Part shown: piece by piece, positions 42,339 to 51,321 of the stretch
Layout: every line of letters begins with the position of its first letter
Position numbering within the stretch: the first letter of the stretch is position 1
From: Spartobacteria bacterium
GTDB lineage: Bacteria; Verrucomicrobiota; Verrucomicrobiia; Chthoniobacterales; UBA10450
Reading direction: 5' to 3'
DNA: 64,000 bases
Assembly (NCBI GenBank): GCA_003167555.1
Contig: PMSN01000023.1
Span: 62,001-126,000 of the forward strand
Notes under the pieces: model-generated
Database searches by the model: none
What the model saw: the letters and a program-made list of their open reading frames with translations, nothing else
What the model was told of the DNA's origin: nothing
Program-made: the position numbers and the translations under genes

Positions 42339-45254
42339 ATGATGGATCCGCTTCGATGGGAGCAACTGAAGTCAATCCTGGCTGATGCCCTCCAGCAGAA
42401 CTCGCCCGCAGCTCGGATTGCCATAGTCGAACGATCTTGCGCGGGTGATACCGACCTTCTCCATGAAGCCGAATCGCTCCTGGCGGAGGCTGAAGTTCTT
42501 CTTAGGGAGGCAAGCGATGACCTGGAGGCATGCGCGGACCGTGCTGGCACCACGATTCCGCGCGAGATTGTCTCCGAAGCCGGACGGCGGGTCGGAGCTT
42601 ACGTGATCATTTCTGAGATTGGCCGCGGGGGCATGGGAGCTGTTTATCTGGCCGCACGCGCAGATGGATACTTCGAAAAGCAGGTAGCCATCAAACTCTT
42701 AAGCCATGGACCTGACACGGCTGAGCTTGCTCGCCGCTTTCGATCGGAACGCGAGGTTCTCGCCCGCCTCGACCATCCGAACATTGCCAGGTTACTCGAT
42801 GCTGGCACGACCGGCGACGGTATCCCTTATATCGTCATGGAATATGTCGATGGGATGCCACTCACGCGTTTTATCGAGGAGAACCACTTGTCGATCCCGG
42901 CGCGGCTTGAGCTATTCTTAAAGGTCTGCGCCGCAGTAGAGGTAGCACATCGCCATTCCGTTGTGCACCGCGATCTAAAACCGAACAACATTCTCGTTAA
43001 TCACGAGGGAGAAGCCAAGTTGCTCGATTTTGGCATTGCCAAGCTCATCGGGCACGACGCAAGCCCTCTGGAGCTAACCGCTCTTGGCCAGGAACGGTTG
43101 ACGCCAATTTCCGCGTCGCCAGAACAAGCGCAAGGCGAGCTGGTAACCAAATCAAGCGATATTTACTCGTTAGGTGCCTTGCTTTATGAGATGCTGACGG
43201 GCGTCAGGCCACACCGTTTTCGGAGCCGGAATCCGTCGCGGGCGGAATTAATCAACGTCCTTTGCGAACAAGAACCTGCCGTGCCCAGTTCTCTCGCGCA
43301 CGAGACGCAGAAAAGGCGGCGGCTGCGCGGTAACCTAGACGCGATTTTACTTCGCGCCCTGCGGAAAGATCCAGGCAAACGTTATTCATCGGTAACCGAA
43401 TTTGCCGACGACATTCGGCGGCACCTCGCGGGAGACCTTGTCCTGGCCCGCTCGGCCGGCGCTGGCTCCCGTATTCTGCACAGAACATTGCACAAGCGGT
43501 GGGCCCAGTTTTCGCTCGTGGCCATCGGCGTCGCGCTGTTCTGTTGGGGCGGTCTGCTTCTAAGGAACACGCTGCGGCCGGCAGCCAGGCTGCAGGAAGT
43601 GAAGAATACTTCCAGTTCCTCGCAATCAAGCGATGTGGTATCCCCGCCGGAGAAGAGTATCGCCGTGCTTCCTTTTGTCAGTTTCAATTCCGACGGCGAC
43701 AACGGTTATTTTCTGGACGGCGTTCAGGACAATATCATTACCGACCTCGGCAAGGTGGCCGATCTGAAAGTAATCGGTCGCTCCAGTGTTGCCGGTTATC
43801 GTGGCGTGACTAAAGACGCGCGAGAAATTGGCCGGGCGCTAGGTGTTGCTTACGTGCTGGAGGGAAGCGCGCAGAAGTCCGGTGACCGGATTCGACTCAA
43901 CGCCCGGCTTATAGATTCCCGCACTAACGCGCAAGTTTGGGCGCAACGTTACGATAAGAACGAGGGAGATCTGTTTCTCCTGGAAAGCGAGCTTGCGCAG
44001 GAGATCGCTTCGCAACTCAAGGCCGCTCTTTCTCCCAATGAAAAGGCCGCCATCGAGCGGCAGCCCACGCGGGACATGGCCGCCTACGATCTCTATCTTC
44101 GCGCTCGGGAAGCTTTCTTCCAGTATGATTGCTCCAAGACCATCGAGCTGCTCGAAGCAGCGGTCGCGCGCGATTCGCGGTTTGCTCTAGCTTACTGTTT
44201 ATTAGCCGAGGCGCATCTCTACACCTACAGGTTTATGGAAATGCCACCTAGCCAGAAGCGCCTCGCTGCGGCCAAAGAGGCGGCGGACACTGCTACGAGA
44301 CTGGCGCCCGACCTCTCGGACTCCCACCTGGCCCAAGCCCAATACTACTACTATGGACTGCGCGACTTCAAGAGTGCGCAGAAAGAATTGGAAAGCACCC
44401 CCTTCCCCAGTGACAGAGCTCGGTTTCTCGATCTGGCCGCCCTGACCGAACGCCGGCTCGGGCGCTGGAAGGACTCGATCCGGGACGCTGAAAAGGCGGT
44501 TGAGCTCGATCCGCACAATCCTTTCGTTACCAATGAGCTTCTCGAAAGTTATCTCGCGGTTCGGAGATTCGCGGATGCCGGGCAATTCGCGGATCGCGCC
44601 ATCACGCGGCTTCCACCCAAAAGCGACGCGCTCTGGGGTTACAAGGCCGATGCCCTTCTGGGCCTGGGTAGACTGGACGAGGCACGCGCGGTTCTCGAGC
44701 AGCGTCCCGTCAGAACAAACGACGGTGACATGAGAAGGGCCCAGTTCGCGACCTTCGCGAAGGACTTTAGCAAAGCCTCTAGCATCGTAACAAGCCTCCC
44801 TCCGGAAGCTCGATATTTTCTTGAGGGCATGATCGCCCTGGGCCAGGGAGAAGAGGCCAAGGCGAAATCCAGCTTCCAAAATGCCCGGGCTTATTTCGAG
44901 AAACAGTTGATCGAGCACCCAAACGATCCCGCTTTATTGAGTGCCTTAAGTGTTGCAGATGCCGGAGCAGGACGGAAAGAGGATGCCTTGCGCGAGGCCA
45001 GATGGGTTGTCGAACTCGTTCCCGTGTCGCGCGACGCAGTGGATGGAGTGAGATGGGCGAACGAGTTGGCCCAGATCTGCGCGTGGGTGGGAGAAGGTGA
45101 GGCAGCTCTCGACCAGTTGGCCTATCTGGTCAAGCTACCCGGAGGACCGAATTACGGCGAATTACGTTTCGATCCTGTCTGGGAGAGGATCAGGACGGCG
45201 CCGAGATTTCAGGAAATCATGGCACAGGCGGCTCGGCCGCTTGAATACGAATAA
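42339..45254 (+). CDS. Membrane Ser/Thr kinase with TolB-like and TPR domains
   Basis: 971 residues (ATG 42339 or 42342). PknB-type kinase at about 85-345: GRGGMGAVYLA glycine loop, catalytic Lys in VAIKLLS, VVHRDLKPNNILV, DFGIAKLI, SASPEQAQGE and a complete C-lobe with SSDIYSLGALLYEML. A helix near 395 (FSLVAIGVALFCWGGLLL) crosses the membrane. Residues 440-570 form the FlgO/TolB-N-like domain: SIAVLPFVSFNSDGDN, FLDGVQDNIITDL. TPR repeats fill 580-960 (RFALAYCLLAEAHLY, GRWKDSIRDAEKAVELDP). It senses outside and may act through the ECF factor upstream. Confidence 0.92.
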   Translation: MMDPLRWEQLKSILADALQQNSPAARIAIVERSCAGDTDLLHEAESLLAEAEVLLREASDDLEACADRAGTTIPREIVSEAGRRVGAYVIISEIGRGGMGAVYLAARADGYFEKQVAIKLLSHGPDTAELARRFRSEREVLARLDHPNIARLLDAGTTGDGIPYIVMEYVDGMPLTRFIEENHLSIPARLELFLKVCAAVEVAHRHSVVHRDLKPNNILVNHEGEAKLLDFGIAKLIGHDASPLELTALGQERLTPISASPEQAQGELVTKSSDIYSLGALLYEMLTGVRPHRFRSRNPSRAELINVLCEQEPAVPSSLAHETQKRRRLRGNLDAILLRALRKDPGKRYSSVTEFADDIRRHLAGDLVLARSAGAGSRILHRTLHKRWAQFSLVAIGVALFCWGGLLLRNTLRPAARLQEVKNTSSSSQSSDVVSPPEKSIAVLPFVSFNSDGDNGYFLDGVQDNIITDLGKVADLKVIGRSSVAGYRGVTKDAREIGRALGVAYVLEGSAQKSGDRIRLNARLIDSRTNAQVWAQRYDKNEGDLFLLESELAQEIASQLKAALSPNEKAAIERQPTRDMAAYDLYLRAREAFFQYDCSKTIELLEAAVARDSRFALAYCLLAEAHLYTYRFMEMPPSQKRLAAAKEAADTATRLAPDLSDSHLAQAQYYYYGLRDFKSAQKELESTPFPSDRARFLDLAALTERRLGRWKDSIRDAEKAVELDPHNPFVTNELLESYLAVRRFADAGQFADRAITRLPPKSDALWGYKADALLGLGRLDEARAVLEQRPVRTNDGDMRRAQFATFAKDFSKASSIVTSLPPEARYFLEGMIALGQGEEAKAKSSFQNARAYFEKQLIEHPNDPALLSALSVADAGAGRKEDALREARWVVELVPVSRDAVDGVRWANELAQICAWVGEGEAALDQLAYLVKLPGGPNYGELRFDPVWERIRTAPRFQEIMAQAARPLEYE

Positions 45255-45309
45255 GCCCTTCTTCGCGTCCGCCGCGCTCGGGTTTGTTCTCTTCCCGCCG
45301 ACCTGAAAG

Positions 45310-48300
45310 TCAGATGCCGTCTGGTATCTTCTCAAGCCCGGCAGCCTCAAGGTCGCGGTTCAGCGCGGGAATGTCTTGCGAGACGAAGGTCTTCCAACGC
45401 TCCACAACCTCCTTTGCTCGACGCTCAACCTCCGCGCCGGCAGCAGTGAGCACGGGCGTCGGCGCGGCATCGACGTGTTGAACCCGGTCGAAGACAGTTT
45501 CGAGCTGGGCAAGGACTTCGAGAGTCACCGGCGCGCCCGGCCGGGAATTTGGAGGCGCGAACTCGCGCAACTTTTTGGTAAACGCGTCAAGTTTGTTCGC
45601 CACCTCTTTCTTTCCCGCGCGTTCCTTGAACTTAGCTATCGCTTCGCTGAGTGAGATGAGCTTCTTGCCTATCGGAACAAGACCAGGACGGAGTTGATAT
45701 AGCTTGTTCGCCAGCTCGAACTGAGCCGCAAGATCGGCGGGCGACGCTTTCACGCGCGGATCCATTTTTACGGTGAGCGGTTGGGTGAAGCTCTTGCCAT
45801 TTACACTTAGCACGACCGAATACTCTCCTGGCATGCACCAAGGTGAAGTCGATTGCGGTGCGGTGTCCTGGAAGACAGCCGACATCGGGTAACTCGGCTC
45901 GACAGCCGGGACAGGCGCATAGTGCAAGTCCCAGAGAAACCGATGCAGCCCAGCCTTTGCCGAAAGCGGTTGTGGCGGGCGCACCCAGTAGGCGGGAATC
46001 TTGAGCTGCTTTACATCCGGTAGAATGGGTGCCTCGGTGCTGGCGTAACGACGCACGACATTTCCACCTGGCTCCTTTATCTCTAGTGTAACCGGAGCCT
46101 GAAAGTCACTGCTTAAGTAGTAATCAATCATGGCTCCATCAGGCGGGTTTTCTCCGGCCGGCTCATCGGACGGCAGCGGCGTGTCCGTATTGAGGCTCCA
46201 ACGAACACGGAGAGCGGTTTGCGATTTAATTAGAGTCGTCTCATGCTTGCTGCCTGAAAGCTGTCGCAACGGCGTGATGTTATCGAGAATCCAGAAGCCG
46301 CGTCCGTGGGTGGCCACCGCAAGATCGTCGTCTTTGACGATCAAGTCGCGGATCGACGTCGCCGGCATGTTGAGTCGCAACGATTGCCAGTTATCTCCAT
46401 CGTCGAAGGAAACGTAGACGGCGCGTTCTGTTCCGGCAAAGAGCAGTCCTTTCCGCTGTGGATCTTCGCGCACAGCGTTCACCGTTTGCCCGTCGGGAAT
46501 TCCTTTCACGATCTCCTTCCAGGTCTTACCCGCGTCGCTTGTCCGATAAATGTGGGGGCGCGCGTCATCGAGTCGCAGCGTGTTCACGGCGGCATAGGCG
46601 GTGTTGGCATCAAAGTGTCCGGCATCAATCAAGGAGACCTTCTGCCAGGCCGTTAGCTGTGGCGGAGTTACATTCGCCCAGTTCTTGCCTCCATCGCTCG
46701 TCAAATGAATCAAGCCGTCATCTGTTCCCGCCCAGATTCGACTTACCTCCAATGGAGAAGGCGCCACGGTATAGATGACACCGCGCTGTTTCACGTCAGC
46801 CGTCGGGGAGCTGCGGTATTTGCCGATGGAAGGCGGCAACTCGTAGGTCTTACGCGACAAGTCGGGGCTGATCTGCTCCCAATTCTGCCCGCCGTCGCGC
46901 GTCTTCCAGAGTGTGTTTCCGGCAAAGAAGAGAAGGTGCGGATCGACGGACGAGAAGACCACCGGCTGAGTGCGGATCATGCGAAAATCAGGCGAACGCA
47001 ACGGCACCGGTAGAATGTTCTGGGCCTGTCCCGTGCGGCGATCATAGCGTGTCAGCTTTCCGCCGTAGATAATATCGGGATCCAGCGGGTCGGCGGTCAC
47101 GTAACCGTATTCTTCCGCTGCGACGGGATGCCAATCGCGGAAGGTAATTGCGCCGTCATTACCCCGACTCGCAATCCCGACCGACCCGCTCTCCTGTTGC
47201 CCGCTATAAAGACGATACGGAAACGCGTTATCCACGCTCACGTGGTAGAGCTGCGCGGTCGGCTGGTTATACCACGAGCTCCAGGTGTTACCGCCGTTGA
47301 CCGTGGCGATCGCGCCTTGATCGCTCCCGAGAAGAATCACGTTTGAGTCGTTCGGATTAATCCAGACGTTTTGATAATCATCGCCACCGGGTGCGCCACG
47401 CCAGCCATTCCAAGTCTTACCGCCGTCGGTTGACTTCCAGCACACAACACTCGCGGCGTAGACGATGTTAGGATCCTTGGGATCGAATCGCACCACGGGC
47501 AGATCGCCGCCGCCAATGCCGGCGCCCGGCCGGGGATCGTCAGTCGCCACCTTCCAGTTTTCGCCTCCATCTTCCGAGCGATACAGCTTTGAACCGCTCG
47601 GCGTGGCGACGGCGGCGAAGAGAGTTCCCGGCGAGCTGCGCGCGATCGCAAGGTTGGCCTGGACGATTCCATCGGGCAGACCTTTACTGAGTTGCTTCCA
47701 AGTCGTTCCCCCATCAACCGACTTGAAGATGCCGCCACCCGTCCCGTGCCAGCTGCTATTTTCCCAAGGCCCTTCGCGCGATTCCCAAAGCGACGCATAA
47801 ATCGTTTCCGGATTACCCGGATCGATTTGAACATCGGCGGCGCCGGTATTCTCGTCCTTGTATAGAACTTTCTCGAAGTTCTTGCCGCCGTCCATGGAAC
47901 GGAAGAGTCCGCGTTCCTCATTCGCTCCATAAGGATGTCCGGCAGCCGCGACAAAGATCCGGTCTGGATTACGCGGATCGATCGCAAGCTGCGCGATTTG
48001 CTGAGCGTCACGCAATCCGAGATGCGTCCAGGTCTTGCCCGCGTCGGCGGATTTGTAGACGCCGTCACCCACGGAGAGGTCCGGCCGATGCAAACCTTCG
48101 CCGCTCCCGACGTAGATCACGTTCGGATTCGAATCCGAAACTGCCAGGGCGCCCACTGAGCCGGTTGGTTGATCATCGAAAATCGGCCGCCAAATCCGCC
48201 CAGCGTCCGTCGTCTTGAACACGCCGCCATTCACCGGCGCCATGTAGAAGACGTTGGGTTGCGAAGGCACTCCGGCGACCGCGCGTGTCCGACCCCCGCG

Positions 48301-48456
48301 GAACGGCCCGACATTGCGCCATTTCAAAGCGCCACCGAAATCGAGATCACCTTGCGCATCGGCCAGCGGCGTCCCTGATACAACCGCGAGAAGGAAGACC
48401 CACGACGCGCGGCACAAAAAGCGAGAATCGAACTTCTTCAAAAAGCTTTGGATCAT
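45310..48456 (-). CDS. Secreted VPS10/sortilin-like beta-propeller protein
   Basis: 1048 residues from ATG 48456 (a longer frame to 48495 lacks signals). Signal peptide RASWVFLLAVVSGTPLADA. At least eight BNR/VPS10-type repeats with S/T-x-DGG/AG-x-x-W (KTTDAGRIWRP, KSADAGKTWTHL, RSMDGGKNFEKV, KSVDGGTTWKQL, KSTDGGKTWNGW). A C-terminal helical region (LAAQFELANKLYQLRPG, ANKLDAFTKKLREFA). Bacterial members are thought to bind glycans or act on peptides in the envelope; the function is unknown. Convergent with the kinase gene. Confidence 0.85.
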   Translation of the reverse strand: MIQSFLKKFDSRFLCRASWVFLLAVVSGTPLADAQGDLDFGGALKWRNVGPFRGGRTRAVAGVPSQPNVFYMAPVNGGVFKTTDAGRIWRPIFDDQPTGSVGALAVSDSNPNVIYVGSGEGLHRPDLSVGDGVYKSADAGKTWTHLGLRDAQQIAQLAIDPRNPDRIFVAAAGHPYGANEERGLFRSMDGGKNFEKVLYKDENTGAADVQIDPGNPETIYASLWESREGPWENSSWHGTGGGIFKSVDGGTTWKQLSKGLPDGIVQANLAIARSSPGTLFAAVATPSGSKLYRSEDGGENWKVATDDPRPGAGIGGGDLPVVRFDPKDPNIVYAASVVCWKSTDGGKTWNGWRGAPGGDDYQNVWINPNDSNVILLGSDQGAIATVNGGNTWSSWYNQPTAQLYHVSVDNAFPYRLYSGQQESGSVGIASRGNDGAITFRDWHPVAAEEYGYVTADPLDPDIIYGGKLTRYDRRTGQAQNILPVPLRSPDFRMIRTQPVVFSSVDPHLLFFAGNTLWKTRDGGQNWEQISPDLSRKTYELPPSIGKYRSSPTADVKQRGVIYTVAPSPLEVSRIWAGTDDGLIHLTSDGGKNWANVTPPQLTAWQKVSLIDAGHFDANTAYAAVNTLRLDDARPHIYRTSDAGKTWKEIVKGIPDGQTVNAVREDPQRKGLLFAGTERAVYVSFDDGDNWQSLRLNMPATSIRDLIVKDDDLAVATHGRGFWILDNITPLRQLSGSKHETTLIKSQTALRVRWSLNTDTPLPSDEPAGENPPDGAMIDYYLSSDFQAPVTLEIKEPGGNVVRRYASTEAPILPDVKQLKIPAYWVRPPQPLSAKAGLHRFLWDLHYAPVPAVEPSYPMSAVFQDTAPQSTSPWCMPGEYSVVLSVNGKSFTQPLTVKMDPRVKASPADLAAQFELANKLYQLRPGLVPIGKKLISLSEAIAKFKERAGKKEVANKLDAFTKKLREFAPPNSRPGAPVTLEVLAQLETVFDRVQHVDAAPTPVLTAAGAEVERRAKEVVERWKTFVSQDIPALNRDLEAAGLEKIPDGI

Positions 48457-48530
48457 AAGGTGCAAGAACTTGGCGAGGCCGCCCGCTATGAGCAAGCTCG
48501 CTCACCGCGACCGCTTCACCACCGAGCACC

Positions 48531-48950
48531 TCAGCGTCGAGGCGGCACCTTACGGACGAGTTGCGCCAGCGTCATGCCACTCAGGTGTTTTCTCACGGCC
48601 TGTTCCGTACTCTCGGCTACGCTGCTCATGATACTCTTCATGTTGCAGCTCACGCGGCACTGCTTTAACGCTTTCCGTTCGTTGACAGGGATCACCGGGC
48701 GACATTCGACGGCATCGTAAATGTCCAAAAGGGAAATGCGGTTCGGCTTTTTCCGCAGCCTGGCGCCGCCGTGTTTGCCGGTGAAGGTTTCGATCAGTCG
48801 AGCGCGGCGCAGCGCGAGGAGCAACCGGCGGACGACCACCGGATTGGTGTTTACGCTTGCGGCCAGCGTCTGAGAACCGATCACTCTCTCGGGCGAGAAA
48901 GCCAGCGCGGTCATGATGTGAACGGCGAAAGTAAATTGCTGGTTGACCAC
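48531..48950 (-). CDS. Rrf2-family transcriptional regulator
   Basis: 139 residues. Winged helix: FAVHIMTALAFSPERVIGSQTLA, NTNPVVVRRLLLALRRARLIETFTGKHGGARL, listed by positions 8-66, then ISLLDIYDAVE. It carries two Cys (KQCRVSC) in place of the three that bind an Fe-S cluster in IscR or NsrR, so it may respond to thiol or disulfide stress. Divergent from an SDR gene, with the inverted repeat at 48962-48980 between them. Confidence 0.85.
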   Translation of the reverse strand: MVNQQFTFAVHIMTALAFSPERVIGSQTLAASVNTNPVVVRRLLLALRRARLIETFTGKHGGARLRKKPNRISLLDIYDAVECRPVIPVNERKALKQCRVSCNMKSIMSSVAESTEQAVRKHLSGMTLAQLVRKVPPRR

Positions 48951-48961
48951 GTTGTCTTAAA

Positions 48962-48980
48962 TGTAATTGTATTAATTACA
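48962..48980. promoter_or_regulatory. Perfect inverted repeat, candidate operator of the Rrf2 regulator
   Basis: TGTAATT-GTATT-AATTACA, 7 bp arms around 5 bp, placed 11 bp before the Rrf2 ATG and 55 bp before the SDR ATG. Many Rrf2-type and other winged-helix regulators bind such AT-rich dyads, and this is the only strong dyad in the gap. Regulator-operator pairing is inferred from position. Confidence 0.6.
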
Positions 48981-49035
48981 GTTTGATTGATAATGACTCG
49001 ATTTCAACCTTTAAACGAAACCACTTGCGAACGAT

Positions 49036-49767
49036 ATGAGCAGCAAAAAAATCGCGCTGATTACTGGCGCCAACAAAGGCATCGGTTTAGAAACAGCCCG
49101 TCAACTCGGACAACAAGGCATCACGGTTCTGGCCGGCGCGCGGGATGAGACCAAGGCCAAGCAAGCGGCGGAGGAGCTGTGTAAGGCGGGGCTCGACGCC
49201 CACGGAATCGTCATCGACGTGAATAACGCCGATAGCATCCAAAGAGCGGCCGCCCGGATCGAACGCGACTACGGGCGCCTCGACATCCTCGTGAATAACG
49301 CGGGTGTGATGATCGACGATCACAAGAAGAAGCCGAGCGAGCAATCGCTCGAGGTGTGGCGGAAGACGTTCGAGACAAATTTGTTCGGCCTGATCGCGAC
49401 GACGCAGGCTTTGCTCCCGCTCCTGCGCAAAAGCGCCGCGGGACGAATCGTGAATCTCTCCAGCATTCTCGGCTCGATCCATTTCCACGCCACGCCCGGT
49501 TCGCCGGTCTACGATTTCAAACTGCCTGCCTACAACGTCTCCAAATCAGCCGTGAACGCCTACACGGTGCAGCTCGCCTATGAGTTGAAAGACACCACGA
49601 TCAAGGTGAACGCCGCGCATCCCGGCTGGGTGAAAACAGAGCTGGGAGGCGAGGGCGCGACGATGGATATTCCAGACGGCGCGAAAACCAGTGTCGCACT
49701 CGCGACCATCGGCGCGGACGGGCCGAACGGCGCTTACATGCACATGGGCGAAACACTGCCGTGGTAA
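49036..49767 (+). CDS. SDR-family oxidoreductase
   Basis: 243 residues. Classical SDR features: GANKGIGLETARQLG (NAD(P) loop), VIDVNNADSI, DILVNNAGVMIDD, IVNLSSILGS (Ser), then Tyr and Lys in the pattern YNVSKSAVNAY, and HPGWVKTELGG. Substrate unknown. The Lys after VLAGARDETK suggests NADPH preference. Under probable control of the Rrf2 regulator upstream. Its stop overlaps the start of the HtrA-like gene (TAATG). Confidence 0.9.
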   Translation: MSSKKIALITGANKGIGLETARQLGQQGITVLAGARDETKAKQAAEELCKAGLDAHGIVIDVNNADSIQRAAARIERDYGRLDILVNNAGVMIDDHKKKPSEQSLEVWRKTFETNLFGLIATTQALLPLLRKSAAGRIVNLSSILGSIHFHATPGSPVYDFKLPAYNVSKSAVNAYTVQLAYELKDTTIKVNAAHPGWVKTELGGEGATMDIPDGAKTSVALATIGADGPNGAYMHMGETLPW

Positions 49768-50720
49768 TGCAGGCTATGCCGAATCTCGAACTTTGTAGGG
49801 CGACCGCTCCGGTTGCCGGCGAAACCACGGCAGGCGATGCGCCTGCCCTACAATCGAGGGGCGAGAAATATCGCGACGAACAGCTTCTGGATTCGTATTC
49901 CAGAACGATCGCAGCGGTCGTAAATCGGGTCGCACCGACGGTCGTAAATATTCGCGTGCTCAGTGGGGAGCGCGGCCCAGGCGGCGGGTCGGGATTCATC
50001 ATTGCGCGCGACGGATTCATCCTGACGAATAGCCACGTGGTCCACGGCGCGCGCGAGCTCGAGGTAACGCTGCATGATTCGCGCGTCTTTCCTGCGTGGC
50101 CTGTTGGGACCGATCCCGAGACTGACCTGGCAGTCATTCGAATCGACGCGCCGGACATTCAGCATGCACGCCTCGCCGACTCGTCGAAGATTCGCGTTGG
50201 GCAAATCGCGGTGGCGGTGGGTTCGCCCTATGGATTCCAACAGACTGTGACGGCCGGAATCGTCAGCGCGCTTGGGCGCTCCATGCGCGCGGAGTCGGGC
50301 CGTTTGATGGATGAGATCATCCAAACTGATGCGGCGCTCAATCCCGGGAATTCCGGTGGCCCGCTTCTGAACAGCGCGGGCGAAGTGATCGGCGTGAATA
50401 CGGCCGTGATCCTGCCCGCTCAGGGCATTTGCTTTGCCATCGCGAGTAACACCGCGCGTTTCGTTACTGGGTGGCTGATCAAAGACGGCTACATCCGGCG
50501 CAGCTCAATTGGCGTGGCCGGCCAGAACGTGCCGCTGCATCCGCGAGTCGTTCGGTTCCACAAATTGCCTAACGACCGCGGGGTGCTGGTGATGGAAGTG
50601 GAACCGGGCAGCCCCGCGGCTGTCACGGGATTGCAGAAGGGCGACACCATTGTCGGCTTCAAAGGCCAGTCGATTGCGACCGTTGACGACCTTCACAAAA
50701 CCTCGTCGCTTCTGAAATAG
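49767..50720 (+). CDS. HtrA-like S1C serine protease with PDZ domain cut by a frameshift
   Basis: 317 residues from ATG 49767 (TAATG overlap). Trypsin-like domain with His in TNSHVVHG, Asp in ETDLAVIRID and Ser in GNSGGPLL, then AGEVIGVNTAV. A PDZ domain begins at about 250 (PNDRGVLVMEVEPGSPAAVTGLQKGDTIVGF) and stops at LHKTSSLLK. In another frame the DNA continues with LMFLRGTEKLFRMVVPWEL to TGA 50828-50830, the natural PDZ end, so a frameshift at about 50695-50705 removes the tail. No signal peptide is seen; the N-terminus contains a repeat. Confidence 0.85.
   Translation: MQAMPNLELCRATAPVAGETTAGDAPALQSRGEKYRDEQLLDSYSRTIAAVVNRVAPTVVNIRVLSGERGPGGGSGFIIARDGFILTNSHVVHGARELEVTLHDSRVFPAWPVGTDPETDLAVIRIDAPDIQHARLADSSKIRVGQIAVAVGSPYGFQQTVTAGIVSALGRSMRAESGRLMDEIIQTDAALNPGNSGGPLLNSAGEVIGVNTAVILPAQGICFAIASNTARFVTGWLIKDGYIRRSSIGVAGQNVPLHPRVVRFHKLPNDRGVLVMEVEPGSPAAVTGLQKGDTIVGFKGQSIATVDDLHKTSSLLK
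49793..49853 (+). repeat. Hairpin repeat inside the HtrA-like reading frame
   Basis: TTGTAGGGC at 49793-49801 pairs with GCCCTACAA at 49845-49853. An inner hairpin GGCAGGC with GCCTGCC lies within. Such elements are normally intergenic, but here the sequence is in frame and encodes residues near 10-28 of the protease, so it probably came in after the gene or the start is wrong. Confidence 0.65.
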
Positions 50721-50884
50721 GCGTGCCTTCGCCGCTCATGTTCCTCCGCGGAACCGAAAAGCTCTTCCGCATGGTTGTCCCATGGGAATTGCCGCCGGCA
50801 AGACCTCTTCGTCGCGAGAAACTAAACTGAGGAACATTCATGAACGAGTCCATCAACATCAACGAAGCCAGTGCAAGATCAGAC

Positions 50885-51175
50885 CTACAATGTCATTGTC
50901 GAGCTCGTAGTAGTTGAGATTTCGACGCCCTTTTGTGAACCCATAAATGGAAATGTTTGTGACGTGAATCGCGGCGTAGAGATTCCCGGCGCGCTCTCTT
51001 GCCGGTGGGGAAATACATAGCGATGATAGAATTTTACGACGTTCGGCTTGTTCGTGCGGAATCCCGTCAAGATGTCGATTCCTGAACCATTACGCCGCGA
51101 TTCGAAGCCCGCTTTCTGCAGCGCTTCATATTGCGCTTCAAATGGTCCAATAGAGTTGCTCCCGACACGAATCAA
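50885..51175 (-). CDS. Hypothetical protein, weakly supported
   Basis: 96 codons from ATG 51175 with a protein-like N-terminal half (IGPFEAQYEALQKAGFESRRNG, IDILTGFRTNKPNVVKFYHRY) and a Ser/Thr-rich end. No family known. No strong ribosome site. It might be a relic, and it lies alone between the HtrA-like and amidase genes. Confidence 0.35.
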   Translation of the reverse strand: MIRVGSNSIGPFEAQYEALQKAGFESRRNGSGIDILTGFRTNKPNVVKFYHRYVFPHRQESAPGISTPRFTSQTFPFMGSQKGVEISTTTSSTMTL

Positions 51176-51321
51176 AGTAATCGCGTTCTTCCGCGATGTC
51201 TTAGACGGAATAAGAAAGCATCGGAATTTCCCCGTTTAGTTTGGCTCAGGATCAGACGAGAGATCGGCGAGTAGACCAACATACGGATTGACGTTGGGCG
51301 GCAATATGATGCAATGATACA

